Part shown: in pieces, positions 20,841 through 30,008 of the stretch | Numbering within the stretch: the stretch's first letter is position 1 | Layout of the letters: the number at the start of each line of letters is the position of its first letter | The notes under the pieces: generated by a model | Told to the model about the DNA's origin: nothing | The model's database searches: none | The model's input: only the letters and a program-made list of their open reading frames with translations | Position numbers and translations under genes: made by a program | Source of the DNA: FEN-1219 sp036563665 | GTDB taxonomy: Bacteria; Pseudomonadota; Gammaproteobacteria; Steroidobacterales; Rariloculaceae | DNA length: 64,000 nucleotides | Assembly (NCBI GenBank): GCA_036563665.1 | Contig: DATCLY010000014.1 | Coordinates: 62,001 to 126,000, forward strand | Direction of reading: 5' to 3'

Positions 20841-21166
20841 CGCCCGCCGTCCTGCGCGCCGCTCACCGGGCCCATCACGCGCCCGAGGAAGCCGTGCACC
20901 TCGAGCGCGCCGCCGAACGGCACGAGCCGCACCGTGCGCTCCTGCCCCGGCTCGAACCGCACGGCGGTGCCGGCCGGGATGTCGAGCCGGAAGCCCCGCG
21001 CGGCGGCGCGGTCGAACAGGAGCGCCTCGTTGGTCTCGGCGAAGTGGTAGTGCGAGCCCACCTGGATCGGCCGGTCGCCCGTGTTGGCCACCGTGAGCGT
21101 GAGCCGCGGCCGGCCGCGGTTCAGCTCGATCTCGCCTTCCGCGACGAAGAGCTCTCCCGGGATCAT
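20837..21166 (-). CDS. ureB: Urease beta subunit
   Basis: 109 residues beginning MIPGELFVAEGEIELNRGR, the invariant start of UreB; VGSHYHFAETNEALLFDR and the C-terminal VHGFLGRVMG complete the family pattern. It packs against UreA and UreC in the trimer of heterotrimers. The gene overlaps both neighbours by four bases (ureA upstream, ureC downstream), so the three structural subunits are translationally coupled. Here ureA and ureB are separate genes, unlike the Helicobacter fusion. Confidence 0.97.
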
Positions 21167-21465
21167 GGGATCGGCCGGTGCACGGTGACGAGCTTGGTGC
21201 CGTCCGGGAACGTGGCCTCGACCTGCACCTCGTCGAGCATCTCCGGGATGCCGTCCATGACGTCCTCGCGGCGCAGGATCGTGGTGCCCTCGCTCATGAG
21301 CGCGGCCACGGACTTCCCTTCACGCGCGCCTTCCATGATGCGCGCCGAGATCAGCGCCACGCTCTCCGGGTAGTTGAGCTTCAAGCCCCGCGCCTTGCGC
21401 TCGGCCGCGAGCTGGGCGGCGAGGTACACGAGCAGCTTGTCCTTGTCGCGCGGTGAGAGTTGCAT
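21163..21465 (-). CDS. ureA: Urease gamma subunit
   Basis: 100 residues, the canonical length. MQLSPRDKDKLLVYLAAQLA, LNYPESVALISARIMEGAR and EVQVEATFPDGTKLVTVH are hallmark segments of UreA. The ATG at 21465 has a strong AGGAGAGGAG Shine-Dalgarno region. It follows ureD by 14 bp, giving the common order ureDABC. Confidence 0.97.
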   Translation of the reverse strand: MQLSPRDKDKLLVYLAAQLAAERKARGLKLNYPESVALISARIMEGAREGKSVAALMSEGTTILRREDVMDGIPEMLDEVQVEATFPDGTKLVTVHRPIP

Positions 21466-21479
21466 GCGTTCTCCTCTCC

Positions 21480-22361
21480 TCAGGTTTGCCAGATGCGGGG
21501 CGCGCTCGCGGGCCGGCCGACGACGCCTTCCCGCAGCGCCGCCCACACCGTCTCGAGCGTGACGCGCAGGCGCTCGGCGCTCTGCGCGAGGCAGCGCACG
21601 ACGAGCAGCGGGCCCAAGAGCGTCGCCGCGGCCATCGCGCTCGCCGCCGGCGGCGGCAGGCGGCGCCGCGCGGCTTCGAGCGCGGCGCCGTCCGCGGGAC
21701 AGGCGTAGAGCGCGCCCCAGACGCGATGGCCCGCCCAGCCCCACGGCGCGTCGAGCGCGGGGTCGCCGGCCGCGAGCGCCGCGCGCTCGTCGAGCGCGGC
21801 GCGGCCGCCGATCTCGATGCGCGTGCGCTGCTCGAGCGTGCCTTCCGCGTAGGCGTCGCCCGCGAGCGGGCGGCCGAGCGACGTCATCTCCCAGCCGATG
21901 AAGCGCGCCGCGGCGTCGAGCCGCACGTGGGTGCGAAGCGCCGCGCGGCTGCCGCCGAAGAGGATCGTGTCGTGCGGCAGCCATTCGAGCGAAGCGCCGG
22001 CCGCGACCGTGAACGACTGCCGGACCGTGCTGCGCCCGAGCGGCAATGCGCGCTGCAAATCGGCGCCGCGGCGAGCGCGGTAGATCTTGGTGGCCGCGGG
22101 CGTCGTGAGCAGCACCGCCGCGTCCGCGCACGCGTGGACGTCGAGCTCGAGCGTGTCGCCGCCCGCGACGCCGCCGGGCGGATGCAGCAGGTACACGTGG
22201 CACGCGCCGTCGCCGGGGTAGAACGCGCGCTGGATCAGCAGCGGCCCTTCGTGGCGGCGGTCCGCGACGATCGTGCGGCCGTCGCGCGGCGCGAAGCGCA
22301 GCGACAGCGACGCGCGCCAGCCGCCGAGCGGCTCGGGCGCGGGTGCCGGCAGCGCCGCCAT
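21480..22361 (-). CDS. ureD: Urease accessory protein UreD (UreH)
   Basis: 293 residues from the ATG at 22361. The conserved beta-rich core includes QRAFYPGDGACHVYLLHPPGG, GGDTLELDV, TTPAATKIYR and EWLPHDTILF, all diagnostic of UreD. It bridges apo-urease and the UreF-UreG complex and channels nickel. The adenine of its ATG is also the last base of the preceding transporter gene's TGA, a one-base overlap. A longer open frame upstream is a composition effect. Confidence 0.95.
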   Translation of the reverse strand: MAALPAPAPEPLGGWRASLSLRFAPRDGRTIVADRRHEGPLLIQRAFYPGDGACHVYLLHPPGGVAGGDTLELDVHACADAAVLLTTPAATKIYRARRGADLQRALPLGRSTVRQSFTVAAGASLEWLPHDTILFGGSRAALRTHVRLDAAARFIGWEMTSLGRPLAGDAYAEGTLEQRTRIEIGGRAALDERAALAAGDPALDAPWGWAGHRVWGALYACPADGAALEAARRRLPPPAASAMAAATLLGPLLVVRCLAQSAERLRVTLETVWAALREGVVGRPASAPRIWQT

Positions 22362-23098
22362 CAGCAGCCTCCCGCGGCGCACGCGGGCGCGGCGAAGAGC
22401 TCCCAGAGCAGCCACACGCCCGCCGCGACGGCGGCCGCGCCCGCGGCCGCCTGCAAGGTCTTCAGGATGCGCCCGCCGTTCTGCCCCGCGGCCGCTCGCA
22501 GCAGCCGCGCGCAGCCGTGCGCGAACGCGAGCGCGCCCGCGGCGACGCCGGCCGAGAAGCACGCGAGGTACAGCGCGCTCGCGGCGAGGCCGTCGAGCGT
22601 CGCGAGCGGCAGCAACGCGAGCACGGCGGCGGAGCCCGCCCCGCCGTGCAGCAGCCCGATCCACAGTCCCCGCCGCGCGCGGCGCGCCGCGCCGTCGTCG
22701 AGCGGGAACGCGGCCCCGAGCGCGCCTTTCGAGCCCTGCGCATGCGGCGCTGGCAGCGCGACGGGCAGCGCGATTCGCGCGCTGCCGCGCAGCGCCTGCG
22801 CGCCGAGGGCGAGCAGCACGCAGGCGACGGCGAGCTCGGCGTAGCCGCCCGCGGCCGCCACGCCCGGCAAGCCGAACGCCACCACCGCGGCGGCCGCGAG
22901 CACGAGCGCGGCCGCGTGCCCGAGCGCCCAGCGCAGCGCGTAGCGCGTGGGCGGCACGCCACGGTCGTTCGCCGCGAGGCTTCCGAGCGTCGCGAGGTGA
23001 TCGGCATCGAGCGCGTGCACGAGCCCGAACCAGAGACCGAGCGCGAGCATCCGCCAACCGTCCCCGGCGAGCGCCGCGGCGAGCGACAGCGCGTCCAT
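22361..23098 (-). CDS. NiCoT/NicO-type nickel transporter (UreH-like)
   Basis: 245 residues with six or seven membrane segments. The motif VHALDADHLAT near residue 28 is the HAxDADH signature of nickel/cobalt permeases, and a second His-containing segment, GLLHGGAGSAAV, lies in the other half. The size matches the compact UreH-like or NicO subgroup rather than the larger NixA type. It is placed between urtE (3 bp) and ureD (1-base overlap), so it should supply nickel for urease. It is distinct from HupE/UreJ, which has a different His motif. Confidence 0.87.
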   Translation of the reverse strand: MDALSLAAALAGDGWRMLALGLWFGLVHALDADHLATLGSLAANDRGVPPTRYALRWALGHAAALVLAAAAVVAFGLPGVAAAGGYAELAVACVLLALGAQALRGSARIALPVALPAPHAQGSKGALGAAFPLDDGAARRARRGLWIGLLHGGAGSAAVLALLPLATLDGLAASALYLACFSAGVAAGALAFAHGCARLLRAAAGQNGGRILKTLQAAAGAAAVAAGVWLLWELFAAPACAAGGC

Positions 23099-23101
23099 GC
23101 G

Positions 23102-23797
23102 CTACACCGTCAGATGCGCCTTGACGAGATCGTCGCCGAGCTCGTCCATGGCGCCGGACGCCACGATGCGCCCCTTGTCGAGGATGCAGAAGCGGTCGCA
23201 GGCGCGGCGCACGAACGGCAGCTTCTGCTCCACCACGAGCACGGTCATGCCGAGCTCGGCGTTGAGCCGGCGGATCACGTCGCCGATCTCCTTCACGATC
23301 GACGGCTGGATGCCTTCCGTGGGCTCGTCGAGGATCAGGAACCTGGGCTCGAGCACGAGCGCGCGCCCGATCGCGAGCTGCTGCTGCTGACCGCCCGAGA
23401 GGTCGCCGCCGCGGCGCCGCAGCATCGTGGCGAGCACGGGGAAGAGCTCGAACACGCGCCGCGGGATCGCGCGCGCGGCGCTGCGCGCCGCGCCGAGCGC
23501 GATCCTCAAGTTCTCCTCCACGGTGAGCAGCGGGAAGATCATGCGGCCCTGCGGCACGTAGCCGATGCCGAGCGGCGCGCGCGCCTCGGGCTTCGCCCGC
23601 GTGAGGTCGCGGCCGTCGAACGTCACGCGTCCCGAGTCCACCGGCACGAGCCCCATGAGACACTTGAGCAGCGTGGTCTTGCCCACGCCGTTGCGGCCGA
23701 GCAGCGCCACGCAGGCGCCCGCGGGGATCGTGAGATCGATGTCCCACAGCGTGCGGCTCTGCCCGTACGACTGATTGAGCCCGGCCACCTCAAGCAT
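23102..23797 (-). CDS. urtE: Urea ABC transporter ATP-binding protein UrtE
   Basis: 231 residues of the LivF-type ATPase group. Walker A GRNGVGKTTLLK, signature LSGGQQQQLAIGRAL and Walker B FLILDEPTEGIQPS are intact; the EGIQPSIV stretch is typical of UrtE. It powers urea import with UrtD. Its start overlaps the end of urtD by eight bases. Confidence 0.93.
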   Translation of the reverse strand: MLEVAGLNQSYGQSRTLWDIDLTIPAGACVALLGRNGVGKTTLLKCLMGLVPVDSGRVTFDGRDLTRAKPEARAPLGIGYVPQGRMIFPLLTVEENLRIALGAARSAARAIPRRVFELFPVLATMLRRRGGDLSGGQQQQLAIGRALVLEPRFLILDEPTEGIQPSIVKEIGDVIRRLNAELGMTVLVVEQKLPFVRRACDRFCILDKGRIVASGAMDELGDDLVKAHLTV

Positions 23798-24602
23798 CCG
23801 CTTCTCCCAGGTACACCTCGATCACGCGCGGATCGTTCTGGATCTCGTCCATCGGGCCTTCGGCGAGCACGGCGCCCTCGTGCAGCACCGTGACCTTGCG
23901 GGCGATGGAACGCACGAACTCCATGTCGTGCTCCACGACGACGACGGAGTGCTCGCCCGCGAGCGACAGCAGGAGCTCCGCGGTCGCCTCCGTCTCCTGC
24001 TTCGTCATGCCCGCGACCGGCTCGTCGACGAGCAGGAGCTTCGGGTTCTGCATGAGCAGCATGCCGATCTCGAGCCACTGCTTCTGGCCGTGCGACAGCG
24101 CGCCCGCCGGCCGGTCCGCCTCGGCGGCGAGGCCGATGGTGTCGAGCGTCGCCGCCACGCGGTCCCGCTCCTCGGCGCTCATCACCTTGAGCAGCGCGGG
24201 CCAGACGCGCTTGTCCGGCAGCATGGCGAGCTCGAGGTTCTCGGCCACCGTGTGGTTCGCGAACACCGTGGGCTTCTGGAACTTGCGCCCGATGCCGAGC
24301 CGTGCGATCTCGGGCTCGCTCTTCTCGAGCAGATTGATCGTGCGGCCGAAGTAGGCGCTGCCCGAGTCCGGTCGCGTCTTGCCCGTGACCACGTCCATGA
24401 GCGTGGTCTTGCCCGCACCGTTCGGCCCGATGATGCAGCGGAGCTCCCCCTCCTCCACGTACAGCGACAGCTCGTTCAAGGCGCGGAAGCCGTCGAACGT
24501 GACCGTGAGCTTGTCGAGATAGAGGATGTAGCCGCCCGCGACGAGCAGCGTCTCGTCGAGCGGCTTCGCCGCGGCCGCCGCCTGCACGGACGCCTCATGC
24601 AT
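23790..24602 (-). CDS. urtD: Urea ABC transporter ATP-binding protein UrtD
   Basis: 270 residues of the LivG-type ATPase group, with Walker A GPNGAGKTTLMD, the signature region LSHGQKQWLEIG and Walker B LLLVDEPVAGMT. The SHGQKQWLEIGMLL stretch is characteristic of UrtD. A roughly 30-residue N-terminal extension precedes the ATPase core. It overlaps urtC upstream and urtE downstream by eight bases each, so the transporter genes are tightly coupled. Confidence 0.93.
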   Translation of the reverse strand: MHEASVQAAAAAKPLDETLLVAGGYILYLDKLTVTFDGFRALNELSLYVEEGELRCIIGPNGAGKTTLMDVVTGKTRPDSGSAYFGRTINLLEKSEPEIARLGIGRKFQKPTVFANHTVAENLELAMLPDKRVWPALLKVMSAEERDRVAATLDTIGLAAEADRPAGALSHGQKQWLEIGMLLMQNPKLLLVDEPVAGMTKQETEATAELLLSLAGEHSVVVVEHDMEFVRSIARKVTVLHEGAVLAEGPMDEIQNDPRVIEVYLGEADA

Positions 24603-25689
24603 GCCGCACCCTCCTGAGCCGCGAGAACGCCCCGATCACCCCGCGCGGCAACGTGAGCGTCACGGCCACGAACAGGGCGCCGAGCACGTAGAGCCACGCC
24701 TCGGGCATCTGCACCGTGAAGATCGACTTCAAGTAGTTCACGAGGACGGCGCCGAGCGCCGCGCCGTACAGCGTGCCGCGGCCGCCCACCGCCACCCATA
24801 CGACCAGCTCGATGGAGTTGAGCGGCTGGAACTCGTTCGGGTTGATGATGCCGGCCTGCGGCACGTACAGCGCCCCGGCCAGGCCCGCGAGCATCGCGGA
24901 CACGGTGAACACCCAGAGCTTGTAGCGCTCCACCTCGTAGCCGAGAAAGCGCGCGCGATCCTCGGCGTCGCGGATCGCGACGAGCACGCCGCCCGCCTTC
25001 GAGGTTACGATGGCGCGGCAGAGGAGATACCCGCCCGCGAGCGCGATCGCCGCGGCCACGAACAGCACCACGCGCGTGCCGTCGGCCTGCAGGCTCGCGC
25101 CCAAGATGTCCTTGAAGTCCGTGAGCCCGTTGTTGCCGCCGAAACCCATCTCGTTCCTGAAGAACGCGAGCATCAGCGCGTACGTGAGCGCCTGGGTGAT
25201 GATGGAGAGATACACGCCGGTCACGCGCGAGCGGAACGCGAGCCAGCCGAACACGAATGCGAGCAGCCCCGGCACGGCGATCACCATGAGCGCGGCGAAC
25301 CAGAACTGGTCGAAGCCGTGCCAGTACCACGGCAGCTTCTCCCAGTTGAGGAACACCATGAAGTCCGGCAGCTCCGGATGGCCGTACACGCCCCGCGGGC
25401 CGATCTGCCGCATGAGGTACATGCCCATGGCGTAGCCGCCGAGCGCGAAGAACGCGCCGTGCCCGAGCGAGAGGATCCCCGCGTAGCCCCACACGAGGTC
25501 GAGCGCGATCGCGAGCAGCGCGTAGCAGAGATACTTGCCCCACACCGTCACCGTGAACGTGGAGAGGTGCAGCGGAGAGTCCGGCGGGACGAGCAGGTTG
25601 CACACCGGCACGCCCACGGCGAGGGCCGCGAGCACGGCGAGCAGCACGACGCCGCCGCGATCGTGATCGAGCAGACGCGCCGTCAGCAT
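24595..25689 (-). CDS. urtC: Urea ABC transporter permease UrtC
   Basis: 364 residues, LivM-type permease with about ten membrane helices. GYAGILSLGHGAFFALGGYAMG is the conserved permease loop, and the soluble insert HPELPDFMVFLNWEKLPWYW (residues about 95-115) is specific to UrtC. It forms the membrane channel with UrtB. One base separates its start from the urtB stop. Confidence 0.94.
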   Translation of the reverse strand: MLTARLLDHDRGGVVLLAVLAALAVGVPVCNLLVPPDSPLHLSTFTVTVWGKYLCYALLAIALDLVWGYAGILSLGHGAFFALGGYAMGMYLMRQIGPRGVYGHPELPDFMVFLNWEKLPWYWHGFDQFWFAALMVIAVPGLLAFVFGWLAFRSRVTGVYLSIITQALTYALMLAFFRNEMGFGGNNGLTDFKDILGASLQADGTRVVLFVAAAIALAGGYLLCRAIVTSKAGGVLVAIRDAEDRARFLGYEVERYKLWVFTVSAMLAGLAGALYVPQAGIINPNEFQPLNSIELVVWVAVGGRGTLYGAALGAVLVNYLKSIFTVQMPEAWLYVLGALFVAVTLTLPRGVIGAFSRLRRVRHA

Positions 25690-25690
25690 C

Positions 25691-27313
25691 TCAACCCTCC
25701 GCCGCGCGGCCCTTCTGCGGGAAGAGGCCCCGCGGCCGCTTCTGGATGAACACGATCAGGAACACGAGCACGAGGATCTTGGCCATCACGGCGCCCGCCA
25801 TCGGCTCGAGCACCTTGTTCGCCACGCCGAGCGTGAGCCCTCCGACGAGCGTGCCCCACAGGTTCCCCACGCCGCCGAACACCACCACCATGAACGAGTC
25901 CACGATGTAGGACTGGCCGAGGTTCGGCCCGACGTTGGTGAGCTGCGAGAGCGCGACGCCGGCCACGCCGGCGATGCCGGCGCCGAGGCCGAACGTGAGC
26001 GCATCGATGCGGTCCGTGCGCACGCCGAGGGCCCGCGCCATCGCGCGGTTCTGCGTGACGGCGCGCATCTCAAGCCCGAGCCGCGTGCGCTTCAGCGCCA
26101 CGAGCAGCAGCAGGAACACGGCGAGGCTGAACAGCAGGATGTACAGCCGGTTGTAGGTGATCTCGAGCCCCGGCACGATCGTCCACGAGCCGCTCATCCA
26201 CGACGGCGTGGCCACCGAGCGGTTCAGCGGCGAGAACACGGTGCGCACGGTCTGCTGCAGCAGCAGGCTCACGCCGAAGGTGGCGAGCAGCGTCTCGAGC
26301 GGCCGGCCGTAGAGGAACCGCACGATGCCGCGCTCGATGGCGACGCCGAACGCGCCGGCCACCAGGAACGCCGCCGGCACCGCGATCAGCAGCGACCAGT
26401 CGACGAGCTCGGGCAGCGCCGTCTGCACCACGTAGGCGGTGTAGGCGCCGAGCATCATGAGCTCGCCGTGCGCCATGTTGATCACGCCCATGATGCCGAA
26501 CGTGACCGACAGCCCGATCGCGACGAGCACCAGGATCGAGCCCAGGCTCAGGCCGAAGAAGACGGTCTTCACGAGCTCGTAGAGCTCGGCGCGCCGCTCG
26601 ATCGACTCGAGCGCGGCGCGCGCGGCCGCGCGCACGTCCTCGTCGAGCGCCGCGTCCCCCGCGACGCGCGTGAGGCCGTTGCGCACGGCGCCGTCCATGG
26701 ACCCCGCGACCGCGTCGATGGCCGCGAGCAGCGTGTCGCGGTCCGTGCTCTGCAGGTTGAGCGTCGCCATCGCGGTGCGGACGGCGCGGATCACGCCGCG
26801 GTGCGTCTCCGTGGCGAGCAGGCCTTCGAGCGCGGGCAGCGCGGCCGGGTCGCCGGCACGGCCGAGCTCGGTCACGGCGGCGATGCGCTCCTGCGGATCT
26901 TCGTGGTACAGGCGCAGCCCCGCGAGGATCTCGCGCAGCGCGCTGCGCAGCGCGTTGTTCACGCCGATGCGGGTGACCTCGCGGCGCCCGACGACACCCA
27001 GCGCCTCCTCCGTCGCGGCATCGCGGATCGCGAAGCCGCCGGCGGTCTCGTCGGCGATCACCACGCGATCCCCCGCGCGGGTGGTGTAGAGCCGGCCCTC
27101 GAGGAAAGCCGCGAGCACGGCCGCCGCGCGATCGTCGCCCGTCGCGGCGAGCGCGCGGGCCGCCACCTCCTTCTCGGCGTACGAGCGCGCCGCGGCGATC
27201 GCGCCGAGCGCGGCCGTGAAGTCCTCCGTGGTGGCCGCCGCAGCGCTCGAACGCAACGCGCAGACGCAGGCGGCGAGCGCGAGCAGCGCCGCGTGGATGG
27301 TTCTCGGCTTCAC
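25691..27313 (-). CDS. urtB: Urea ABC transporter permease UrtB, long form
   Basis: 540 residues. A signal peptide and about 220 residues of alpha-helical repeat-like sequence (for example AAVTELGRAGDPAALPALEGLL, HEAT-like) precede a LivH-type permease with eight membrane segments starting VKTVFFGLSLGSILVLVAIG. GVINMAHGELMMLGAYTAYVVQ is the permease signature. The N-terminal extension is known in UrtB proteins of many proteobacteria and is absent from LivH; its role is unclear. A GC-rich hairpin lies in the 103-bp gap from urtA. Confidence 0.93.
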   Translation of the reverse strand: MKPRTIHAALLALAACVCALRSSAAAATTEDFTAALGAIAAARSYAEKEVAARALAATGDDRAAAVLAAFLEGRLYTTRAGDRVVIADETAGGFAIRDAATEEALGVVGRREVTRIGVNNALRSALREILAGLRLYHEDPQERIAAVTELGRAGDPAALPALEGLLATETHRGVIRAVRTAMATLNLQSTDRDTLLAAIDAVAGSMDGAVRNGLTRVAGDAALDEDVRAAARAALESIERRAELYELVKTVFFGLSLGSILVLVAIGLSVTFGIMGVINMAHGELMMLGAYTAYVVQTALPELVDWSLLIAVPAAFLVAGAFGVAIERGIVRFLYGRPLETLLATFGVSLLLQQTVRTVFSPLNRSVATPSWMSGSWTIVPGLEITYNRLYILLFSLAVFLLLLVALKRTRLGLEMRAVTQNRAMARALGVRTDRIDALTFGLGAGIAGVAGVALSQLTNVGPNLGQSYIVDSFMVVVFGGVGNLWGTLVGGLTLGVANKVLEPMAGAVMAKILVLVFLIVFIQKRPRGLFPQKGRAAEG

Positions 27314-27363
27314 CGCACCACCTCCGCGACGCTCGACGAATCGTTCATCCCCCCTGACCTCCT

Positions 27364-27405
27364 CGGGGCGGGCGCGGCGCGCCGGATCGCGACGCGCCCG
27401 CCCCG
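27364..27405 (-). other. Strong hairpin between urtA and urtB
   Basis: A perfect 13-bp inverted repeat (CGGGGCGGGCGCG at 27364-27376 and its complement at 27393-27405) with a 16-base loop starts about a dozen bases after the urtA stop. There is no T-run. In operons led by a binding-protein gene such a hairpin often protects the upstream message or thins transcription downstream, so that the binding protein is made in excess over the permease. Confidence 0.6.
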
Positions 27406-27416
27406 CCGTCCACGCT

Positions 27417-28706
27417 CTACTCGTAGCTCTGTCCGGAGCACGTGCCCGTGCGGACGTTGTAGTTGCCGCACGCGAGCGGCGGCATCCAGTCGGCGGTGAT
27501 GTCGCGCGAGCCCGGCAGATAGTCCGACCAGGCGTCGCCGACCACCGTGCCCGGCGTCTGCCACACGACGTCGAACTGACCGTCCGCCTGGATCTCGCCG
27601 ATGAACACCGGCTTCGTGATGTGGTGGTTCGGCATCATCGTGGCGATGCCGCCCGAGAGGTTCGGAACGGACACGCCGATGATCGCCTCCTGCACGGCGG
27701 TGGGATCGGTGGTGCCCGCCTTCTGCACCGCCTGCACCCACATGTTGAAGCCGATGTAGTGCGCCTCCATCGGGTCGTTGGTCACGCGCTTCTCGTCCTT
27801 GATGAAGGCGTGCCAGGCCTCGATGAACTCGTCGTTCACCGGGTCGGGGATGCTCATGAAGTAGTTCCAGGCGGCGAGGTGACCCACGAGCGGCTCGGTG
27901 TCGATGCCGGAGAGCTCCTCCTCGCCCACCGAGAACGCCACCACGGGGATGTCCTCGGCCGAGATGCCCTGGTTCGCGAGCTCCTTGTAGAACGGCACGT
28001 TGGCGTCGCCGTTGATCGTGGACACCACGGCCGTCTTCTTGCCCGCGGAGCCGAAGGCCTTGATCTGGGAGATGATCGACTGCCAGTCGGAGTGACCGAA
28101 GGGCGTGTAGTTGATCATGATGTCCTCGTCCTTCACGCCCTTCGACTTCAAGTACGCCTCGAGGATGCGGTTGGTGGTGCGCGGATACACGTAGTCCGTG
28201 CCGGCGAGCACCCAGCGCTCGACGCCCACCTCGTTCATGAGGTAGTCCACCGCGGGGATCGCCTGCTGGTTCGGCGCCGCGCCCGTGTAGAACACGTTCT
28301 TCGACGATTCCTCGCCCTCGTACTGCACCGGATAGAAGAGCAGGCCGTTCAGCTCCTCGAACACCGGCAGCACCGACTTGCGCGACACGGAGGTCCAGCA
28401 GCCGAACACGGCCGCCACCTTGTGCACCTCGAGCAGCTCGCGCGCCTTCTCGGCGAACAGCGGCCAGTCGGAGGCCGGATCGACCACCACCGCCTCGATC
28501 TTCTTGCCGAGCAGCCCGCCCTTGGCGTTCTGCTGCTCGATCAGCATCAGCATCGTGTCCTTGAGCGTGGTCTCGCTGATCGCCATCGTGCCGGACAGCG
28601 AATGCAGCACGCCGACCTTGATGGTGTCCTGCGCCCGCGCCGCGCCGGCGGCGAGCGCGAGCGCGCCCGCCGCCGCAGCCAGGCCGCACTTCCGATAGAT
28701 ACCCAT
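27417..28706 (-). CDS. urtA: Urea ABC transporter substrate-binding protein UrtA
   Basis: 429 residues with a signal peptide (about 1-25, ending AARAQ). The mature protein shows KVGVLHSLSGTMAISE, DPASDWPLFAEKAREL, FGCWTSVSRKSVLPVFEE and PVQYEGEESS, all conserved in UrtA and distinguishing it from amino-acid-binding LivJ/K. It captures urea in the periplasm. The ATG follows AGGAGGAACG. It begins 30 bp after the porin stop, so both are probably on one transcript. Confidence 0.95.
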   Translation of the reverse strand: MGIYRKCGLAAAAGALALAAGAARAQDTIKVGVLHSLSGTMAISETTLKDTMLMLIEQQNAKGGLLGKKIEAVVVDPASDWPLFAEKARELLEVHKVAAVFGCWTSVSRKSVLPVFEELNGLLFYPVQYEGEESSKNVFYTGAAPNQQAIPAVDYLMNEVGVERWVLAGTDYVYPRTTNRILEAYLKSKGVKDEDIMINYTPFGHSDWQSIISQIKAFGSAGKKTAVVSTINGDANVPFYKELANQGISAEDIPVVAFSVGEEELSGIDTEPLVGHLAAWNYFMSIPDPVNDEFIEAWHAFIKDEKRVTNDPMEAHYIGFNMWVQAVQKAGTTDPTAVQEAIIGVSVPNLSGGIATMMPNHHITKPVFIGEIQADGQFDVVWQTPGTVVGDAWSDYLPGSRDITADWMPPLACGNYNVRTGTCSGQSYE

Positions 28707-28736
28707 GAGCGTTCCTCCTGTGTGTTCGTTGTCGTT

Positions 28737-29909
28737 CTAGATCTGGACCTGCACGCCGAACTGGATCGTGTCGACGTCTGGTCCAGGGAGACCCGTGAGA
28801 TTCGCGTCGCCGCTCAGGAAGCTCACGTTGAGCCTGGCGTCGTGACCGCGAATGACGATGTTCAGGCCCACCTCGGTGAGGTCGCTGTCGAGCCCGGAAT
28901 CCGGCTCGTTCGACGTGTAACGCACGTATGGCTGCCAGCGCAGCTTGCCGCCGCCCGGCAGCAAGTAGGCGAACGTGGCGTAGTACGCGTCGCCGTCGAA
29001 CAGGTAGCAGAGGCACGACGGATCGACGGCCGCGAGCGGCGACACGTCCGCGTCGAACGTCTTGTACTCGGCATCGATGGTGAGCGCGGCGCCGTTATCG
29101 AAGGCGTTCTCGTAGAGCATGTCCACGATCGTCGCCCTGAAGTCGTCGGGGGCCGCGGCGGTGCCGACCGCGTCGCTCTGCGACTGGAACGCGAGCGCGA
29201 GCGTGAAGATGTCGCCCGCGGTGCCGAAGTACGTGCCGCTGGTGTAGTAGCCGGGGTTCTGCTCCTTCTCGAGGAAGTTGTACGCGAGCCGCGTCGCGAA
29301 CAGCAGGTTGTCCTCGACGTTCGGCCCGCCGTCCACGCCGTCGAAGAGGCCGAAGGCGTACTGGAACTTGCCCGCCGAGCCCCAGAGGGTGACGCCGTCG
29401 TCGCGGCCGAGGAGCCCCGCCTGGCCGAGCTGGTCGGACGGCAGCAGCGGCACCGTGTACTGATTCCAGTTGAGCCCGTAGTAGGGCCCGTTCAACTCGA
29501 TGCGGTCGGCCGGCGTCAGCATTCGCCCTATCCAGATGTTGAGCTGCTCGCTGAGCTCGAACTGCGCGATGGCATCGAGCACGTCCATGTTGCCGCCGGA
29601 GCCTATCGGCGAATCGTCGCCGAAGACGCAGCCCTCGCATTCGGTGTTGAACGTGAACTTGACCTTCTCGGCGGCTTGGCCGCTCACGTACAGGCGCACG
29701 CTCTGGATGTTGAACGTGCTCGAGCGGTCTTCGCCGCTCGGCGCCGCGTCCTCGGTGGAGACGAAACCGGCCCGCAAGCCGGCGCCGATGCTCACCCAGC
29801 GCGTCTCGTCGATCTCGATGGTGCCCGCGGCGTGCGATACGAATGGAACGGAAAGCGCGGCGAAAACCGTCCCCCAAGGCCGTGCCGCCCTGGTGCCCGA
29901 TATCTTCAT
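28737..29909 (-). CDS. Outer-membrane porin (OprO/OprP or FmdC-like) leading the urea operon
   Basis: 390 residues from the ATG at 29909, with AAAGGAGC upstream. A signal peptide (about 1-28, ending SHAAG) is followed by a beta-barrel with alternating strands. Segments such as FNIQSVRLYVSGQAAEKVKFTFNTE, LNIWIGRML, PADRIELNGPYYG and the C-terminal FGVQVQI place it among phosphate-selective-type or amide/urea-associated porins. Proximity to urtA suggests it lets urea or short amides cross the outer membrane. It is the first gene behind the sigma-54 promoter at 29993-30008. Confidence 0.85.
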   Translation of the reverse strand: MKISGTRAARPWGTVFAALSVPFVSHAAGTIEIDETRWVSIGAGLRAGFVSTEDAAPSGEDRSSTFNIQSVRLYVSGQAAEKVKFTFNTECEGCVFGDDSPIGSGGNMDVLDAIAQFELSEQLNIWIGRMLTPADRIELNGPYYGLNWNQYTVPLLPSDQLGQAGLLGRDDGVTLWGSAGKFQYAFGLFDGVDGGPNVEDNLLFATRLAYNFLEKEQNPGYYTSGTYFGTAGDIFTLALAFQSQSDAVGTAAAPDDFRATIVDMLYENAFDNGAALTIDAEYKTFDADVSPLAAVDPSCLCYLFDGDAYYATFAYLLPGGGKLRWQPYVRYTSNEPDSGLDSDLTEVGLNIVIRGHDARLNVSFLSGDANLTGLPGPDVDTIQFGVQVQI

Positions 29910-29992
29910 AAAGCTCCTTTGTGAGTGAGTCCTGTGACGAATGCTTCGTTGTTGGTTTTGCGAGTGGTCGTAGCTTTCTGTCGCACGCACTA

Positions 29993-30008
29993 AGCAACGA
30001 CCGTGCCA
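29993..30008 (-). promoter_or_regulatory. Sigma-54 (RpoN) promoter of the porin-urt-ure operon
   Basis: On the minus strand the sequence reads TGGCACG, four bases, TTGCT, an exact match to the -24/-12 consensus with the GG and GC elements at the required spacing. Transcription would begin near 29983, giving a leader of roughly 74 bases before the porin ATG. Sigma-54 promoters need an enhancer-binding protein; NtrC is the obvious candidate for a urea-use operon, so expression under nitrogen limitation is expected. Confidence 0.85.
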
